The notes: generated from the sequence alone by a model not told the origin. A stretch of 64,000 bases of DNA from Riemerella anatipestifer_E (GCF_009932355.1 NZ_LEKU01000001.1:1-64000), one strand, 5' to 3'. Shown: positions 34,704-43,167, counted from the stretch's first letter. Numbers and translations: made by a program.

Positions 34704-34793
34704 TAGAAGATAGAAATTAGAAATTAGATCTTCCGTTACAAGAGCTGAATTTAATTTTTTTCAATCTAACATCTAACATCTAACATCTAATAT
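34704..34793. repeat. Heptad inverted repeat in the rpsC-rplP spacer
   Basis: Four 7-bp units of the TTAGA type (GTTAGAA, GATAGAA, ATTAGAA, ATTAGAT at 34704-34731) face four ATCTAAC-type units (34766-34793) on the opposite strand, with 34 bp between. About 20 of 28 positions pair in the inverted arrangement. It occupies most of the 110-bp spacer in an otherwise compact operon. Confidence 0.75.
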
Positions 34794-34801
34794 ATAAAAT
34801 T

Positions 34802-35227
34802 ATGTTACAACCAAGAAGAACCAAATTCCGTAAGGTTCATAAAATGAAAATGAAAGGCAATGCCAACAGAGGACATAGGCTTGCTTACGGAACATTCGGT
34901 ATTAAAGCTACAGAAGGTGCTTGGATTACTGCAAGACAAATAGAGGCAGCTCGTATCGCTGCAACTAGATATATGAAGAGAGAAGGACAGCTGTGGATTA
35001 AAATATTCCCAGATAAGCCAGTTACTAAAAAGCCTGCGGAAGTGCGTATGGGTAAAGGTAAAGGTGCTGTAGAATATTGGGTAGCTGTAGTGAAGCCAGG
35101 TAAAATCATGTTTGAAGTAGGAGGTGTTCCTTACGAAGTAGCTAAAGAAGCTTTAAGACTTGCAGCTCAGAAACTTCCTGTAGTTACTAAGTTTGTAGTA
35201 GCAAACGATTTTGTTAAACCTCAATAA
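34802..35227 (+). CDS. rplP: 50S ribosomal protein L16
   Basis: The 141-residue protein has RRTKFRKVHKMKMKGNANRG and the basic core GKGKGAVEYWVAVVKPGKIM. It is essential for the tRNA A site. It follows the heptad repeat spacer and precedes rpmC by 11 bp. Confidence 0.96.
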   Translation: MLQPRRTKFRKVHKMKMKGNANRGHRLAYGTFGIKATEGAWITARQIEAARIAATRYMKREGQLWIKIFPDKPVTKKPAEVRMGKGKGAVEYWVAVVKPGKIMFEVGGVPYEVAKEALRLAAQKLPVVTKFVVANDFVKPQ

Positions 35228-35238
35228 ATCTTTTAGAA

Positions 35239-35424
35239 ATGAAAAAAGCTGAAATTAAAAATCTAAGCGTAGAGGATTTAAAAAGTAAATTGGTAGAAGT
35301 GAAAGCTACTTATGGGAAACTTAAATTAGCTCACAGAATTAGCCCAATTGAAAATCCTATCCAAATCAGAGATTTGAGGAAGACTATCGCAAGACTTGAA
35401 ACTGAACTAACTAACAAACAATAA
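35239..35424 (+). CDS. rpmC: 50S ribosomal protein L29
   Basis: The 61-residue, mostly helical protein starts KKAEIKNLSVEDLKSKL and has the family helix ending RDLRKTIARLETEL. It lies at the exit tunnel. Confidence 0.94.
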   Translation: MKKAEIKNLSVEDLKSKLVEVKATYGKLKLAHRISPIENPIQIRDLRKTIARLETELTNKQ

Positions 35425-35439
35425 GAATTTCATTTTATT

Positions 35440-35694
35440 ATGGAAAGAAATTTAAGAAAAGAAAGAATCGGAGTAGTTTCGAGCAATAAAATGGAAAAGA
35501 CCATTGTTGTTAGTGAGACTATGAAAATGAAGCACCCAATGTACGGTAAGTTCGTTTTGAAAACGAAAAAATATACCGCACACGATGAAAACAACGAGTG
35601 TAACGAAGGCGATACTGTTCTTATCCAAGAAACAAGACCTTTGAGCAAAAATAAAAGATGGAGATTAGTAAGAATCATAGAAAGAGCTAAGTAA
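35440..35694 (+). CDS. rpsQ: 30S ribosomal protein S17
   Basis: The 84-residue OB-fold protein has RIGVVSSNKMEKTIVV and ETRPLSKNKRWRLVRI. It overlaps rplN by one base at 35694 (TAATG), so the two are coupled. Confidence 0.95.
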   Translation: MERNLRKERIGVVSSNKMEKTIVVSETMKMKHPMYGKFVLKTKKYTAHDENNECNEGDTVLIQETRPLSKNKRWRLVRIIERAK

Positions 35695-36062
35695 TGTTAC
35701 AAACAGAATCAAGATTAAAAGTAGCTGATAATACTGGTGCTAAAGAAGTATTAGTAATCAGAGTTTTGGGAGGTACCAAAAGAAGATATGCATCTGTGGG
35801 TGATAAAATCGTAGTGACTATCAAAGATTCTACTCCTACAGGAAATGCTAAAAAAGGACAAGTATCTAAAGCAGTAGTAGTGAGAACTAAAAAAGCAGTT
35901 AGAAGAAAAGATGGATCTTACATCTCTTTTGATGACAATGCTTGTGTTCTTTTAAATGCTGCTGGAGAGATGAGAGGAACTCGTGTTTTCGGACCAGTTG
36001 CTCGTGAATTAAGAGATAAGGAATATATGAAGATTATTTCATTAGCTCCTGAAGTACTTTAA
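35694..36062 (+). CDS. rplN: 50S ribosomal protein L14
   Basis: The 122-residue protein has QTESRLKVADNTGAKEVLVI and the FGPVARELRDKEYMKIISLAPEVL end, both highly conserved. It forms part of the 30S-50S interface. Confidence 0.97.
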   Translation: MLQTESRLKVADNTGAKEVLVIRVLGGTKRRYASVGDKIVVTIKDSTPTGNAKKGQVSKAVVVRTKKAVRRKDGSYISFDDNACVLLNAAGEMRGTRVFGPVARELRDKEYMKIISLAPEVL

Positions 36063-36081
36063 TTTTAAAAATTTTAAAACA

Positions 36082-36402
36082 ATGACAAAAGTTAAAATTA
36101 AAAGAGGTGATAATGTTATCGTTACCACTGGAAAAAATAAAGGAAGCAAAGGAGAAGTTCTTGAGGTAATCAGAAAAGAAGGTAAAGATCCTAGAGTTGT
36201 AGTAGCAGGTGTAAATATTGTTAAAAAACATACTAAGCCTTCAGCTGCAAACCCTCAAGGTGGTATCGTAGAGAAAGAAGCTTCTATCCATATATCTAAT
36301 GTAGCTTTGATGGATGAAAACGGAAAAGCAACTAAAGTGGGATATAAAATGGAAGGAGATAAGAAAGTAAGAGTAGCTAAAACTACTGGTAAAACTTTAT
36401 AA
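36082..36402 (+). CDS. rplX: 50S ribosomal protein L24
   Basis: The 106-residue KOW-domain protein has KIKRGDNVIVTTGKNKGSKG and the NIVKKHTKPSAANPQGGIVEKE segment. It is one of the early assembly proteins of the 50S subunit. Confidence 0.95.
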   Translation: MTKVKIKRGDNVIVTTGKNKGSKGEVLEVIRKEGKDPRVVVAGVNIVKKHTKPSAANPQGGIVEKEASIHISNVALMDENGKATKVGYKMEGDKKVRVAKTTGKTL

Positions 36403-36411
36403 TAAAGAACG

Positions 36412-36963
36412 ATGGAATATATAGCAAGACCTAAAAAATTATATAAAGAGAAAATTGTTCCTGCAATGATGGAAGAATTTGGGTACAAGTCTGTAATGCA
36501 AGTACCTAAATTAGAGAAAATCGTTGTATCCCAAGGTTTAGGAGCTGCTACTGCGGATAAAAAAATCGTAGATTATGCAGTGGAAGAATTAACGGCAATT
36601 ACCGGACAAAAAGCTGTAGGTACTCTTTCTAAGAAAGATGAAGCTTCTTTCAAACTAAGAAAAGGTATGCCTATTGGTGCTAAGGTAACGCTGAGAGCAG
36701 ATAAAATGTACGAGTTTTTAGACAGACTTACGTCTTCTGCTCTACCTAGAATTAGAGATTTTAACGGAATCAAAGCTGATGGTTTTGACGGTAGAGGGAA
36801 CTATAACTTAGGTATTACTGAGCAAATTATCTTCCCTGAGATTGTTATTGATAAAGTGAAAAAAATCCAAGGTATGGATATCACTTTCGTAACAAGTGCT
36901 AGAACAGATAAAGAGGCTAAAGCCTTATTAACTCATTTCGGTTTACCATTTAAAAAGAACTAA
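36412..36963 (+). CDS. rplE: 50S ribosomal protein L5
   Basis: The 183-residue protein binds 5S rRNA. It has KIVVSQGLGAATADKKIV, RADKMYEFLDRLTSSALPRIRDF in segments and the late RTDKEAKALLTHFGLPF. rpsN follows after 5 bp. Confidence 0.96.
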   Translation: MEYIARPKKLYKEKIVPAMMEEFGYKSVMQVPKLEKIVVSQGLGAATADKKIVDYAVEELTAITGQKAVGTLSKKDEASFKLRKGMPIGAKVTLRADKMYEFLDRLTSSALPRIRDFNGIKADGFDGRGNYNLGITEQIIFPEIVIDKVKKIQGMDITFVTSARTDKEAKALLTHFGLPFKKN

Positions 36964-36968
36964 GAAGA

Positions 36969-37238
36969 ATGGCTAAAGAATCAATGAAAGCGCGTGAGCG
37001 CAAAAGAGAAGCACTAGTTGCTAAATATGCTGCTAAAAGAAAAGCTCTAAAAGAAGCTGGAGATTATGAAGCATTACAAAAATTACCTAAAAATGCTTCG
37101 CCAGTAAGATTACACAACCGTTGCAAGCTTACAGGAAGACCTAGAGGATACATGAGAACTTTCGGTATCTCTAGAGTAACTTTTAGAGAAATGGCTAACC
37201 AAGGTTTAATACCTGGAGTTAAAAAAGCAAGTTGGTAA
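36969..37238 (+). CDS. rpsN: 30S ribosomal protein S14 (zinc-free form)
   Basis: The 89-residue protein is the long, cysteine-poor S14 type. It has the conserved NRCKLTGRPRGYMRTFGISR core and ends VKKASW. It has only one cysteine and lacks the C-x2-C zinc pairs of the short type. A 120-bp spacer with a cruciform-like element follows. Confidence 0.95.
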   Translation: MAKESMKARERKREALVAKYAAKRKALKEAGDYEALQKLPKNASPVRLHNRCKLTGRPRGYMRTFGISRVTFREMANQGLIPGVKKASW

Positions 37239-37256
37239 TAATTTTTAACAAATCAA

Positions 37257-37330
37257 GATAATTAAGTTTGAGGGCTTTGAAGATATTTAGCTTTTGCCTT
37301 TAACTTTAAAGCCTTCAAATACTGATTATC
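37257..37330 (+). other. Large inverted repeat in the rpsN-rpsH spacer
   Basis: A 16-bp stem with two G-U pairs (37267-37282 with 37304-37319) has a 21-nt loop and is extended outward by GATAAT (37257-37262) and ATTATC (37325-37330). It fills most of the 120-bp spacer. In E. coli S8 represses the spc operon by binding mRNA near L5, so a regulatory role is plausible, but I infer that only by position. Confidence 0.7.
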
Positions 37331-37358
37331 ATAAACCAATAATTTTAAAAAACGAAAA

Positions 37359-37757
37359 ATGGTAACAGATCCAATTTCAGATTTCCTAACTAGAGTAAGG
37401 AACGCACAAAGCGCAGGCCACAAAGTGGTGGAAATTCCTGCATCGAAAATCAAAAAGGAGATTACTAAAATCTTATTTGATCAAGGTTATATCTTGAACT
37501 ACAAGTTTGAAGATAATGCAGTTCAAGGAACTATTAAAATCGCTTTAAAGTACGACAAACAAACTGGTAAACCAGCAATTAAGTCTATCCAAAGAGCTTC
37601 TAGACCTGGTTTAAGACAGTACAAAGGTTCTGCAGAACTTCCGAGAGTACTTAATGGCTTAGGTGTAGCTATTATATCTACTTCTAAAGGAGTAATGACT
37701 GACAAAAAAGCGAGATTAGAGAAAGTAGGTGGAGAGGTAATCTGCTATGTATATTAA
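37359..37757 (+). CDS. rpsH: 30S ribosomal protein S8
   Basis: The 132-residue protein begins VTDPISDFLTRVRNAQ and ends with GLGVAIISTSKGVMTDKKA and GGEVICYVY, all diagnostic. It binds 16S helix 21 and in E. coli represses its own operon. The preceding spacer contains the large inverted repeat. Confidence 0.97.
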   Translation: MVTDPISDFLTRVRNAQSAGHKVVEIPASKIKKEITKILFDQGYILNYKFEDNAVQGTIKIALKYDKQTGKPAIKSIQRASRPGLRQYKGSAELPRVLNGLGVAIISTSKGVMTDKKARLEKVGGEVICYVY

Positions 37758-37774
37758 TTTTTAATAAAAGGAAA

Positions 37775-38320
37775 ATGTCAAGAATTGGTAAAGCAATTAT
37801 AACAATTCCTTCTGGAGTTACTATCACTGAGAAAGACGGTGTGGTAACGGTAAAAGGACCTAAGGGAGAGCTATCTCAGGAACTTACAGGAGGTATTACT
37901 ATAGAACAAAATGACGGTGTACTTACAGTTAACAGACCGTCTGAGTCTAAACAGCATAAAGCTCTTCACGGACTTTATAGAGCACTAATCAATAACATGG
38001 TAGTTGGAACTTCTGAAGGTTTTACTAAGAAGTTAGAGCTTGTGGGAGTTGGTTATAGAGCATCTAATCAAGGACAAAGATTAGAATTAGCTCTTGGTTT
38101 TTCTCACGGTATTGTACTAGAGCTTCCTTCTGAAGTTCAGGTAGAAACTGTAACAGAGAAAGGTAAGAACCCTATCATTACTTTATCGTCTTATGATAAG
38201 CAATTATTGGGTATGGTAGCTGCAAAAATTAGATCTTTCAGAAAACCTGAGCCATATAAAGGTAAAGGGGTTAGATTTGTAGGAGAACAAATTAGAAGAA
38301 AGGCTGGTAAATCTGCTTAA
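37775..38320 (+). CDS. rplF: 50S ribosomal protein L6
   Basis: The 181-residue protein begins SRIGKAIITIPSGVTI and ends with the EPYKGKGVRFVGEQIRRKAGKSA region. It comprises two related domains near the factor-binding site. It is 17 bp after rpsH. Confidence 0.96.
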   Translation: MSRIGKAIITIPSGVTITEKDGVVTVKGPKGELSQELTGGITIEQNDGVLTVNRPSESKQHKALHGLYRALINNMVVGTSEGFTKKLELVGVGYRASNQGQRLELALGFSHGIVLELPSEVQVETVTEKGKNPIITLSSYDKQLLGMVAAKIRSFRKPEPYKGKGVRFVGEQIRRKAGKSA

Positions 38321-38331
38321 AATTTAAGAAA

Positions 38332-38685
38332 ATGGCACTAAGTAAAGAACAGAAAAGATTAAGAATAAAGAGAAGAGTTAGAGGAAAAGTTTCCGGAACT
38401 CAAGCAGCACCAAGATTATCTGTATTCAAAAGTAATAAAGAAATCTATGCTCAGCTTATTGATGATAAAGAAGGTAAAACTTTAGTACAAGCTTCTTCAA
38501 GAGAGAAAGGTTTTGATGCTAAAGGAACAAAAGTAGAAATTTCAACGGCTGTTGGTAAAGCTATCGCTCAGAAAGCTATTGCTGCAGGGTATGAGAAAGT
38601 AGTATTTGATAGAAATGGTTTTGTGTATCACGGTAGAGTAAAAGCTCTTGCTGATGGTGCTAGAGAAGGAGGTTTGAAATTTTAA
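38332..38685 (+). CDS. rplR: 50S ribosomal protein L18
   Basis: The 117-residue 5S rRNA binder has RLRIKRRVRGKVSGT near the start and the VVFDRNGFVYHGRVKALADGAREGGLKF-type C-terminus in segments. Its length is standard. Confidence 0.96.
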   Translation: MALSKEQKRLRIKRRVRGKVSGTQAAPRLSVFKSNKEIYAQLIDDKEGKTLVQASSREKGFDAKGTKVEISTAVGKAIAQKAIAAGYEKVVFDRNGFVYHGRVKALADGAREGGLKF

Positions 38686-38698
38686 AAGTTAAAAAATT

Positions 38699-39220
38699 AT
38701 GTTAGGATTAGATAATATAGAAAGAGTAAAACCTGGAGGTTTAGAGTTAGTAGATCGTTTAGTGGCTGTTAATAGAGTTACTAAGGTTACTAAAGGAGGT
38801 AGAGCTTTCGGCTTCTCAGCAATCGTGGTGGTAGGAAATGAAGATGGTGTTATAGGTTACGGATTAGGAAAATCTAAAGAGGTAGCTTCTGCAATTTCTA
38901 AAGCAGTAGAAGACGCTAAGAAAAACCTAGTAAAAGTACCTGTTGTAAATCATACAATTCCGCACGAAACTACAGCTAGATATGGTGGAGCTAATATCTT
39001 CTTGAGACCTGCTTCTCACGGTACAGGGCTTATCGCAGGTGGTGCGGTAAGAGCGGTGCTAGAGTCAGCTGGTGTACATGACATCCTTTCAAAGTCAAAA
39101 GGTTCTTCTAACCCACACAATGTGGTAAAAGCAACTTTCAAAGCTTTGTTAGATATCAGAAGACCAGAAGAAATCGCAAGAATGAGAGGTGTAACATTGA
39201 GTAAAGTTTTTAACGGTTAA
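38699..39220 (+). CDS. rpsE: 30S ribosomal protein S5
   Basis: The 173-residue protein has RVTKVTKGGRAFGFSAIVVV and the AGGAVRAVLESAGV and GSSNPHNVVKAT segments. It supports translational accuracy. rpmD starts 10 bp after its stop. Confidence 0.97.
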   Translation: MLGLDNIERVKPGGLELVDRLVAVNRVTKVTKGGRAFGFSAIVVVGNEDGVIGYGLGKSKEVASAISKAVEDAKKNLVKVPVVNHTIPHETTARYGGANIFLRPASHGTGLIAGGAVRAVLESAGVHDILSKSKGSSNPHNVVKATFKALLDIRRPEEIARMRGVTLSKVFNG

Positions 39221-39230
39221 TTTTGAAAAA

Positions 39231-39407
39231 ATGGCAATAATTAAAGTAAAACAAGTAAGAAGTGCTATTGGTAGAACTAAAACCCAAAAGAGAACCCTTG
39301 AAGCTTTAGGTCTTAGAAAGTTACATCAAGTAGTAGAGCACGAGGCTACACCTGCTATATTAGGTATGGTAGCTGCTGTACAGCACTTAGTAGAAGTTCA
39401 AAAATAG
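39231..39407 (+). CDS. rpmD: 50S ribosomal protein L30
   Basis: This short gene encodes 58 residues starting MAIIKVKQVRSAIGRTKTQK, with the family motif GLRKLHQVVEHEAT. It is too small for many ORF searches. It sits directly after rpsE, and its stop codon (39405-39407) is followed by an 80-bp spacer with an inverted repeat. Confidence 0.96.
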   Translation: MAIIKVKQVRSAIGRTKTQKRTLEALGLRKLHQVVEHEATPAILGMVAAVQHLVEVQK

Positions 39408-39424
39408 AAATTTAGATAATAAAC

Positions 39425-39454
39425 AGGAGGTTTTGTGATTGAATGAGACCTCCT
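39425..39454 (+). other. Inverted repeat in the rpmD-rplO spacer
   Basis: AGGAGGT (39425-39431) and ACCTCCT (39448-39454) pair over 7 bp around a 16-nt loop in the 80-bp spacer. The AGGAGG would be a strong Shine-Dalgarno sequence in other phyla, but no start codon is placed suitably after it. Confidence 0.5.
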
Positions 39455-39487
39455 AGTTTTGAATCTTCAATCTTAAATTTAAAACAA

Positions 39488-39937
39488 ATGAATTTAAATA
39501 ACATAAAACCAGCTAAAGGTTCTACACATAATTCTAAAAGAATTGGTAGAGGACAAGGAAGTGGAAAAGGAGGTACCTCTACAAAAGGACATAAAGGACA
39601 AAAGTCTCGTTCTGGATACTCTATGAAAATAGGATTTGAAGGAGGACAAATGCCTTTACAAAGAAGACTTCCTAAATTTGGATTTAACAACATTAGCAGA
39701 AAAGACTACAGAGGTATCAATTTAGATACTATCCAAACTCTTATAGATACTAAAGGAATCAAAGGTGATATCACTAAAGAGGTTTTAGTAGAAAATGGTT
39801 TGGCTTCTAAGAATGATTTAATTAAAATCATGGGAAGAGGAGAGCTTAAATCTGCAGTGTCTATCTCTGCAAATAAGTTTACTAAATCTGCAGAAGAACT
39901 AATCAATAAAGCAGGAGGTAAAGTAGTTACCCTTTAA
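39488..39937 (+). CDS. rplO: 50S ribosomal protein L15
   Basis: ATG 39488 is used since the family start is MNLNNIKPAKGS; an in-frame ATG at 39443 would add 15 unrelated residues. The 149-residue protein has RIGRGQGSGKGGTSTKGHKGQK and FEGGQMPLQRRLPKFGFNN in segments. secY begins 8 bp later. Confidence 0.95.
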   Translation: MNLNNIKPAKGSTHNSKRIGRGQGSGKGGTSTKGHKGQKSRSGYSMKIGFEGGQMPLQRRLPKFGFNNISRKDYRGINLDTIQTLIDTKGIKGDITKEVLVENGLASKNDLIKIMGRGELKSAVSISANKFTKSAEELINKAGGKVVTL

Positions 39938-39945
39938 TTATTACA

Positions 39946-41325
39946 ATGAAAGAATTTATACAAACACTTAAAAACATTTGGAGCCTTAAAGAGTTAAAGG
40001 ATAAAATTCTTTTTACTTTAGGGATGATATTGGTGTATAGATTCGCATCCTATATATCTCTACCAGCTATCAACATGACAGAGGTAGGAACTCTTTTAGA
40101 GCAATACCAAAATCAAGGTGGTAGTAAACAGGGAGCAGGATTATTAGGTTTACTATCGTCATTCACTGGAGGTGCGTTTAGCCGTGCTTCCATTATGGCG
40201 TTAGGTATTATGCCTTATATTTCGGCTTCTATTATTGTTCAGCTGATGGGGATGGCTATTCCGTATTTACAGAAATTACAGAAAGATGGTGAATCGGGTA
40301 GAAATACTCTTAACCAAATTACGCGTTGGTTAACAATAGCGGTATGTTTAGTTCAGGCACCTTCTTATTTGGGTTCTATCACGGGGCTATTCTTACCTTA
40401 CTCTCAGTTTGCATCAGCGTACTATGTAGATCCTTCTTCTATTATGTTTTGGTTGCCTAGTATTGTAATTTTAGTTGCAGGTTCTGTATTTGCAATGTGG
40501 TTAGGAGAGAAAATTACAGATAAAGGTATAGGTAATGGTATATCAATACTAATTATGGTAGGGATTTTAGCCGATTTACCTATGGCTTTTATACAAGAGG
40601 TAACGGCTCAAACAGGTAAAGGAGGTATGGGGACTATCATGATATTGATAGAAATCTTATTCTGGTTAGTTGTGATTCTATTGGCTATTGTACTTTCTGT
40701 TGCGGTAAGAAAAATACCTATTCAGTATGTAAGTAGAGCTCAAGCAAGAGGAGGAAATACAAGAAACCTTATGCAGGGAGCAAGGCAGTGGATTCCATTA
40801 AAAGTTAATGCTTCTGGAGTAATGCCAATTATCTTTGCGCAAGCATTGATGTTTGTACCAGGGCTTTTAACTAAAGTAGATGAAACAAACACTTTCCTAG
40901 CTGGATTTAAAAATGTATTTAGCTGGCAATACAACTTATTGTTTGCTATACTTATCATTATCTTCTCATTCTTCTATACAGCTATTACAATTCCAGTAAA
41001 TCAGATGGCTGATGACCTTAAAAGAAATGGAGGTTTAATTCCAAAGGTAAGACCTGGACAAGAGACTGCAGATTACTTAGATGATATTTTATCTAAAATT
41101 ACTTTGCCAGGTGCAATTTTTTTAGCTATCTTTGCAGTCCTTCCAGCTTTAGTGTATGGAAGTTTGGTTCAAACAGATAGATTTGCTCTATTTTTTGGTG
41201 GTACCTCACTACTTATTATGGTGGGAGTTATCCTAGATACAGTACAGCAAATCAATACCTATTTGTTGAATCATCATTATGATGGGTTAATGCAGTCTAA
41301 GTTGTCTAGAACATCTAACCAATAG
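39946..41325 (+). CDS. secY: Protein translocase subunit SecY
   Basis: The 459-residue channel subunit has about ten membrane helices. It carries the family motifs MALGIMPYISASIIVQLM, LGEKITDKGIGNGIS and GLIPKVRPGQETADYLD. It conducts unfolded proteins through the inner membrane with SecE and SecG. There is no adk or map gene next to it, and infA follows after 12 bp, the usual Bacteroidota order. Confidence 0.97.
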   Translation: MKEFIQTLKNIWSLKELKDKILFTLGMILVYRFASYISLPAINMTEVGTLLEQYQNQGGSKQGAGLLGLLSSFTGGAFSRASIMALGIMPYISASIIVQLMGMAIPYLQKLQKDGESGRNTLNQITRWLTIAVCLVQAPSYLGSITGLFLPYSQFASAYYVDPSSIMFWLPSIVILVAGSVFAMWLGEKITDKGIGNGISILIMVGILADLPMAFIQEVTAQTGKGGMGTIMILIEILFWLVVILLAIVLSVAVRKIPIQYVSRAQARGGNTRNLMQGARQWIPLKVNASGVMPIIFAQALMFVPGLLTKVDETNTFLAGFKNVFSWQYNLLFAILIIIFSFFYTAITIPVNQMADDLKRNGGLIPKVRPGQETADYLDDILSKITLPGAIFLAIFAVLPALVYGSLVQTDRFALFFGGTSLLIMVGVILDTVQQINTYLLNHHYDGLMQSKLSRTSNQ

Positions 41326-41337
41326 GAAAGAAGTATT

Positions 41338-41553
41338 ATGGCTAAACAGAAACATATAGAACAAGATGGCGTGATAGTGGAAGCACTATCTAACGCCATG
41401 TTTAGAGTAGAGCTAGAAAATGGGCATGTTTTGATAGCTCATATTTCTGGTAAAATGAGGATGCATTATATAAAACTTCTTCCAGGTGATAAGGTTAAAT
41501 TGGAGCTTTCTCCGTATGACTTATCTAAAGGAAGAATTACATTTAGATATTAA
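41338..41553 (+). CDS. infA: Translation initiation factor IF-1
   Basis: The 71-residue OB-fold protein has KQKHIEQDGVIVEALSNAMF and the end PYDLSKGRITFRY, matching IF-1 along its whole length. It is 12 bp after secY and precedes rpmJ by 45 bp. Confidence 0.97.
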   Translation: MAKQKHIEQDGVIVEALSNAMFRVELENGHVLIAHISGKMRMHYIKLLPGDKVKLELSPYDLSKGRITFRY

Positions 41554-41565
41554 TTTAAGAGCTTA

Positions 41566-41582
41566 TATAGCTAGAGGCTATA
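41566..41582 (+). other. Small inverted repeat in the infA-rpmJ spacer
   Basis: TATAGC (41566-41571) and GCTATA (41577-41582) pair perfectly around a 5-nt loop in the 45-bp spacer before rpmJ. Confidence 0.5.
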
Positions 41583-41598
41583 GCATAAAGAAAACATT

Positions 41599-41715
41599 AT
41601 GAAAGTAAGAGCATCAATTAAGAAGAGAAGTGCAGACTGCAAAATCGTAAGAAGAAAAGGCAGATTGTACATTATTAACAAAAAGAACCCTAAATTTAAA
41701 CAAAGACAAGGCTAA
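41599..41715 (+). CDS. rpmJ: 50S ribosomal protein L36 (zinc-poor form)
   Basis: This 38-residue gene, too short for the 60-residue cut-off, starts MKVRASIKKRSADCKIVRR and ends NPKFKQRQG. Of the four zinc ligands of the classical protein (C11, C14, C27, H32), only C14 is kept; the others are S11, N27 and F32. Some bacteria have this ligand-poor form. It lies between infA and rpsM. Confidence 0.95.
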   Translation: MKVRASIKKRSADCKIVRRKGRLYIINKKNPKFKQRQG

Positions 41716-41732
41716 TTTAGCAAAATTAAATT

Positions 41733-42110
41733 ATGGCGAGAATTGCAGGTATTGATTTACCAAAAAACAAAAGAGGCGTGATAGGGCTTACCTATATCTA
41801 CGGAATTGGAAAAAGCACCGCGTCAGAAATTTTGAAGAACGCTGGAATCAGCGAAGACAAGAAAGTCAATGAATGGAATGACGATGAATTGGCTGCAATC
41901 AGAAATTACATCTCTGAAAACATTAAAGTAGAAGGAGAGTTGCGTTCTGAAGTGCAATTGAACATCAAGAGATTGATGGACATAGGATGCCAACGAGGAA
42001 TACGTCACAGACTGGGATTACCTTTAAGAGGCCAAAGAACGAAAAACAATTCTAGAACCCGTAAAGGAAAAAGAAAAACTGTTGCTAACAAGAAGAAGGC
42101 AAGTAAATAA
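41733..42110 (+). CDS. rpsM: 30S ribosomal protein S13
   Basis: The 125-residue protein has ARIAGIDLPKNKRGVIGLTYIYGIG and CQRGIRHRLGLPLRGQRTKNN in segments. It contacts 5S and the head of the 30S subunit. It ends with a Lys-rich tail. Confidence 0.97.
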   Translation: MARIAGIDLPKNKRGVIGLTYIYGIGKSTASEILKNAGISEDKKVNEWNDDELAAIRNYISENIKVEGELRSEVQLNIKRLMDIGCQRGIRHRLGLPLRGQRTKNNSRTRKGKRKTVANKKKASK

Positions 42111-42121
42111 TCGTTAGAATT

Positions 42122-42511
42122 ATGGCAAAACAAACTAAAGTAACTAAAAAGAGAAAAGTAAAAGTTGAAGCGATTGGCGAGGCTCATATCCAAGCCACTT
42201 TCAATAATATCATTATTTCTTTAACTAACAAAAACGGCGAAGTAATCTCTTGGTCTTCTGCTGGTAAAATGGGTTTTAGAGGTTCTAAGAAAAATACTCC
42301 TTTCGCTGCACAAATGGCTGCAGAAAATTGCGCTCAGGTAGCTCACGAAGCTGGTCTTAGAAGAGTTAAAGTTTTTGTAAAAGGACCAGGTGCAGGTAGA
42401 GAGTCTGCTATAAGAACTATTCACAACTCTGGAATAGAGGTAAGTGAAATCGTTGATGTGACTCCTATGCCACACAACGGATGTAGACCACCGAAAAGAA
42501 GAAGAGTATAA
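42122..42511 (+). CDS. rpsK: 30S ribosomal protein S11
   Basis: The 129-residue protein has TFNNIIISLTNKNGEVISW and the end TPMPHNGCRPPKRRRV, both hallmark S11 segments. It supports mRNA placement at the E site. Confidence 0.97.
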   Translation: MAKQTKVTKKRKVKVEAIGEAHIQATFNNIIISLTNKNGEVISWSSAGKMGFRGSKKNTPFAAQMAAENCAQVAHEAGLRRVKVFVKGPGAGRESAIRTIHNSGIEVSEIVDVTPMPHNGCRPPKRRRV

Positions 42512-42530
42512 CCCGAAATTTTAAAAAATA

Positions 42531-43139
42531 ATGGCAAGATATATTGGACCTAAAACAAAGATTGCTAGAAAGTTTGGTGCAGCAATCTATGGAGATGATA
42601 AAAACTTCGAGAAGAGAAGAAACCAGCCGCCAGGACAGCATGGGCCTAACAAAAGGAGAGGTGCTAAAAAGTCTGAATACGCAGTACAGTTAGCTGAAAA
42701 ACAAAAAGCTAAATATACTTATGGTATTTTAGAAAGACAGTTCTCTAACTTGTTTAAAAAAGCACACGCTAGCAAAGGAGTAACTGGTGAAGTTCTTCTT
42801 CAACTTTGTGAATCTAGATTAGATAACGTAGTTTATAGATTAGGATTTGCTAAAACTAGAGCTGCTGCAAGACAGTTAGTATCTCATAGACATATCACTG
42901 TGAATGGAGAGGTAGTAAACATACCTTCTTACTCTTTAAAACCAGGTGATAAAGTAGCTGTAAGACAAAAGTCTAAATCTCTTGAGGTAATAGAGGCTGC
43001 TCTTTCTGCAAAAGCTAATTATGACTGGTTACAGTTCAATGATGAAACTAAGGAAGGAACTTTCGTAGGAGTACCTGAGAGAATCCAAATTCCTGAAGAC
43101 ATCAAGGAACAGCTAATCGTCGAACTATACTCTAAATAA
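42531..43139 (+). CDS. rpsD: 30S ribosomal protein S4
   Basis: The 202-residue protein has ARYIGPKTKIARKFGAAIYG and the S4 RNA-binding domain LCESRLDNVVYRLGFAKTRAAARQLVSHRHITVNG in segments. No zinc cysteines are present at the N-terminus. In E. coli S4 represses the alpha operon; the regulation here is unknown. Confidence 0.97.
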   Translation: MARYIGPKTKIARKFGAAIYGDDKNFEKRRNQPPGQHGPNKRRGAKKSEYAVQLAEKQKAKYTYGILERQFSNLFKKAHASKGVTGEVLLQLCESRLDNVVYRLGFAKTRAAARQLVSHRHITVNGEVVNIPSYSLKPGDKVAVRQKSKSLEVIEAALSAKANYDWLQFNDETKEGTFVGVPERIQIPEDIKEQLIVELYSK

Positions 43140-43167
43140 TCATCAAATTTTTGCTCAACCCAAAACT

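Noticed and set aside
34704..34793. Heptad repeats as a CRISPR array
   Set aside because: The units are 7 bp without unique spacers and no cas gene is near.
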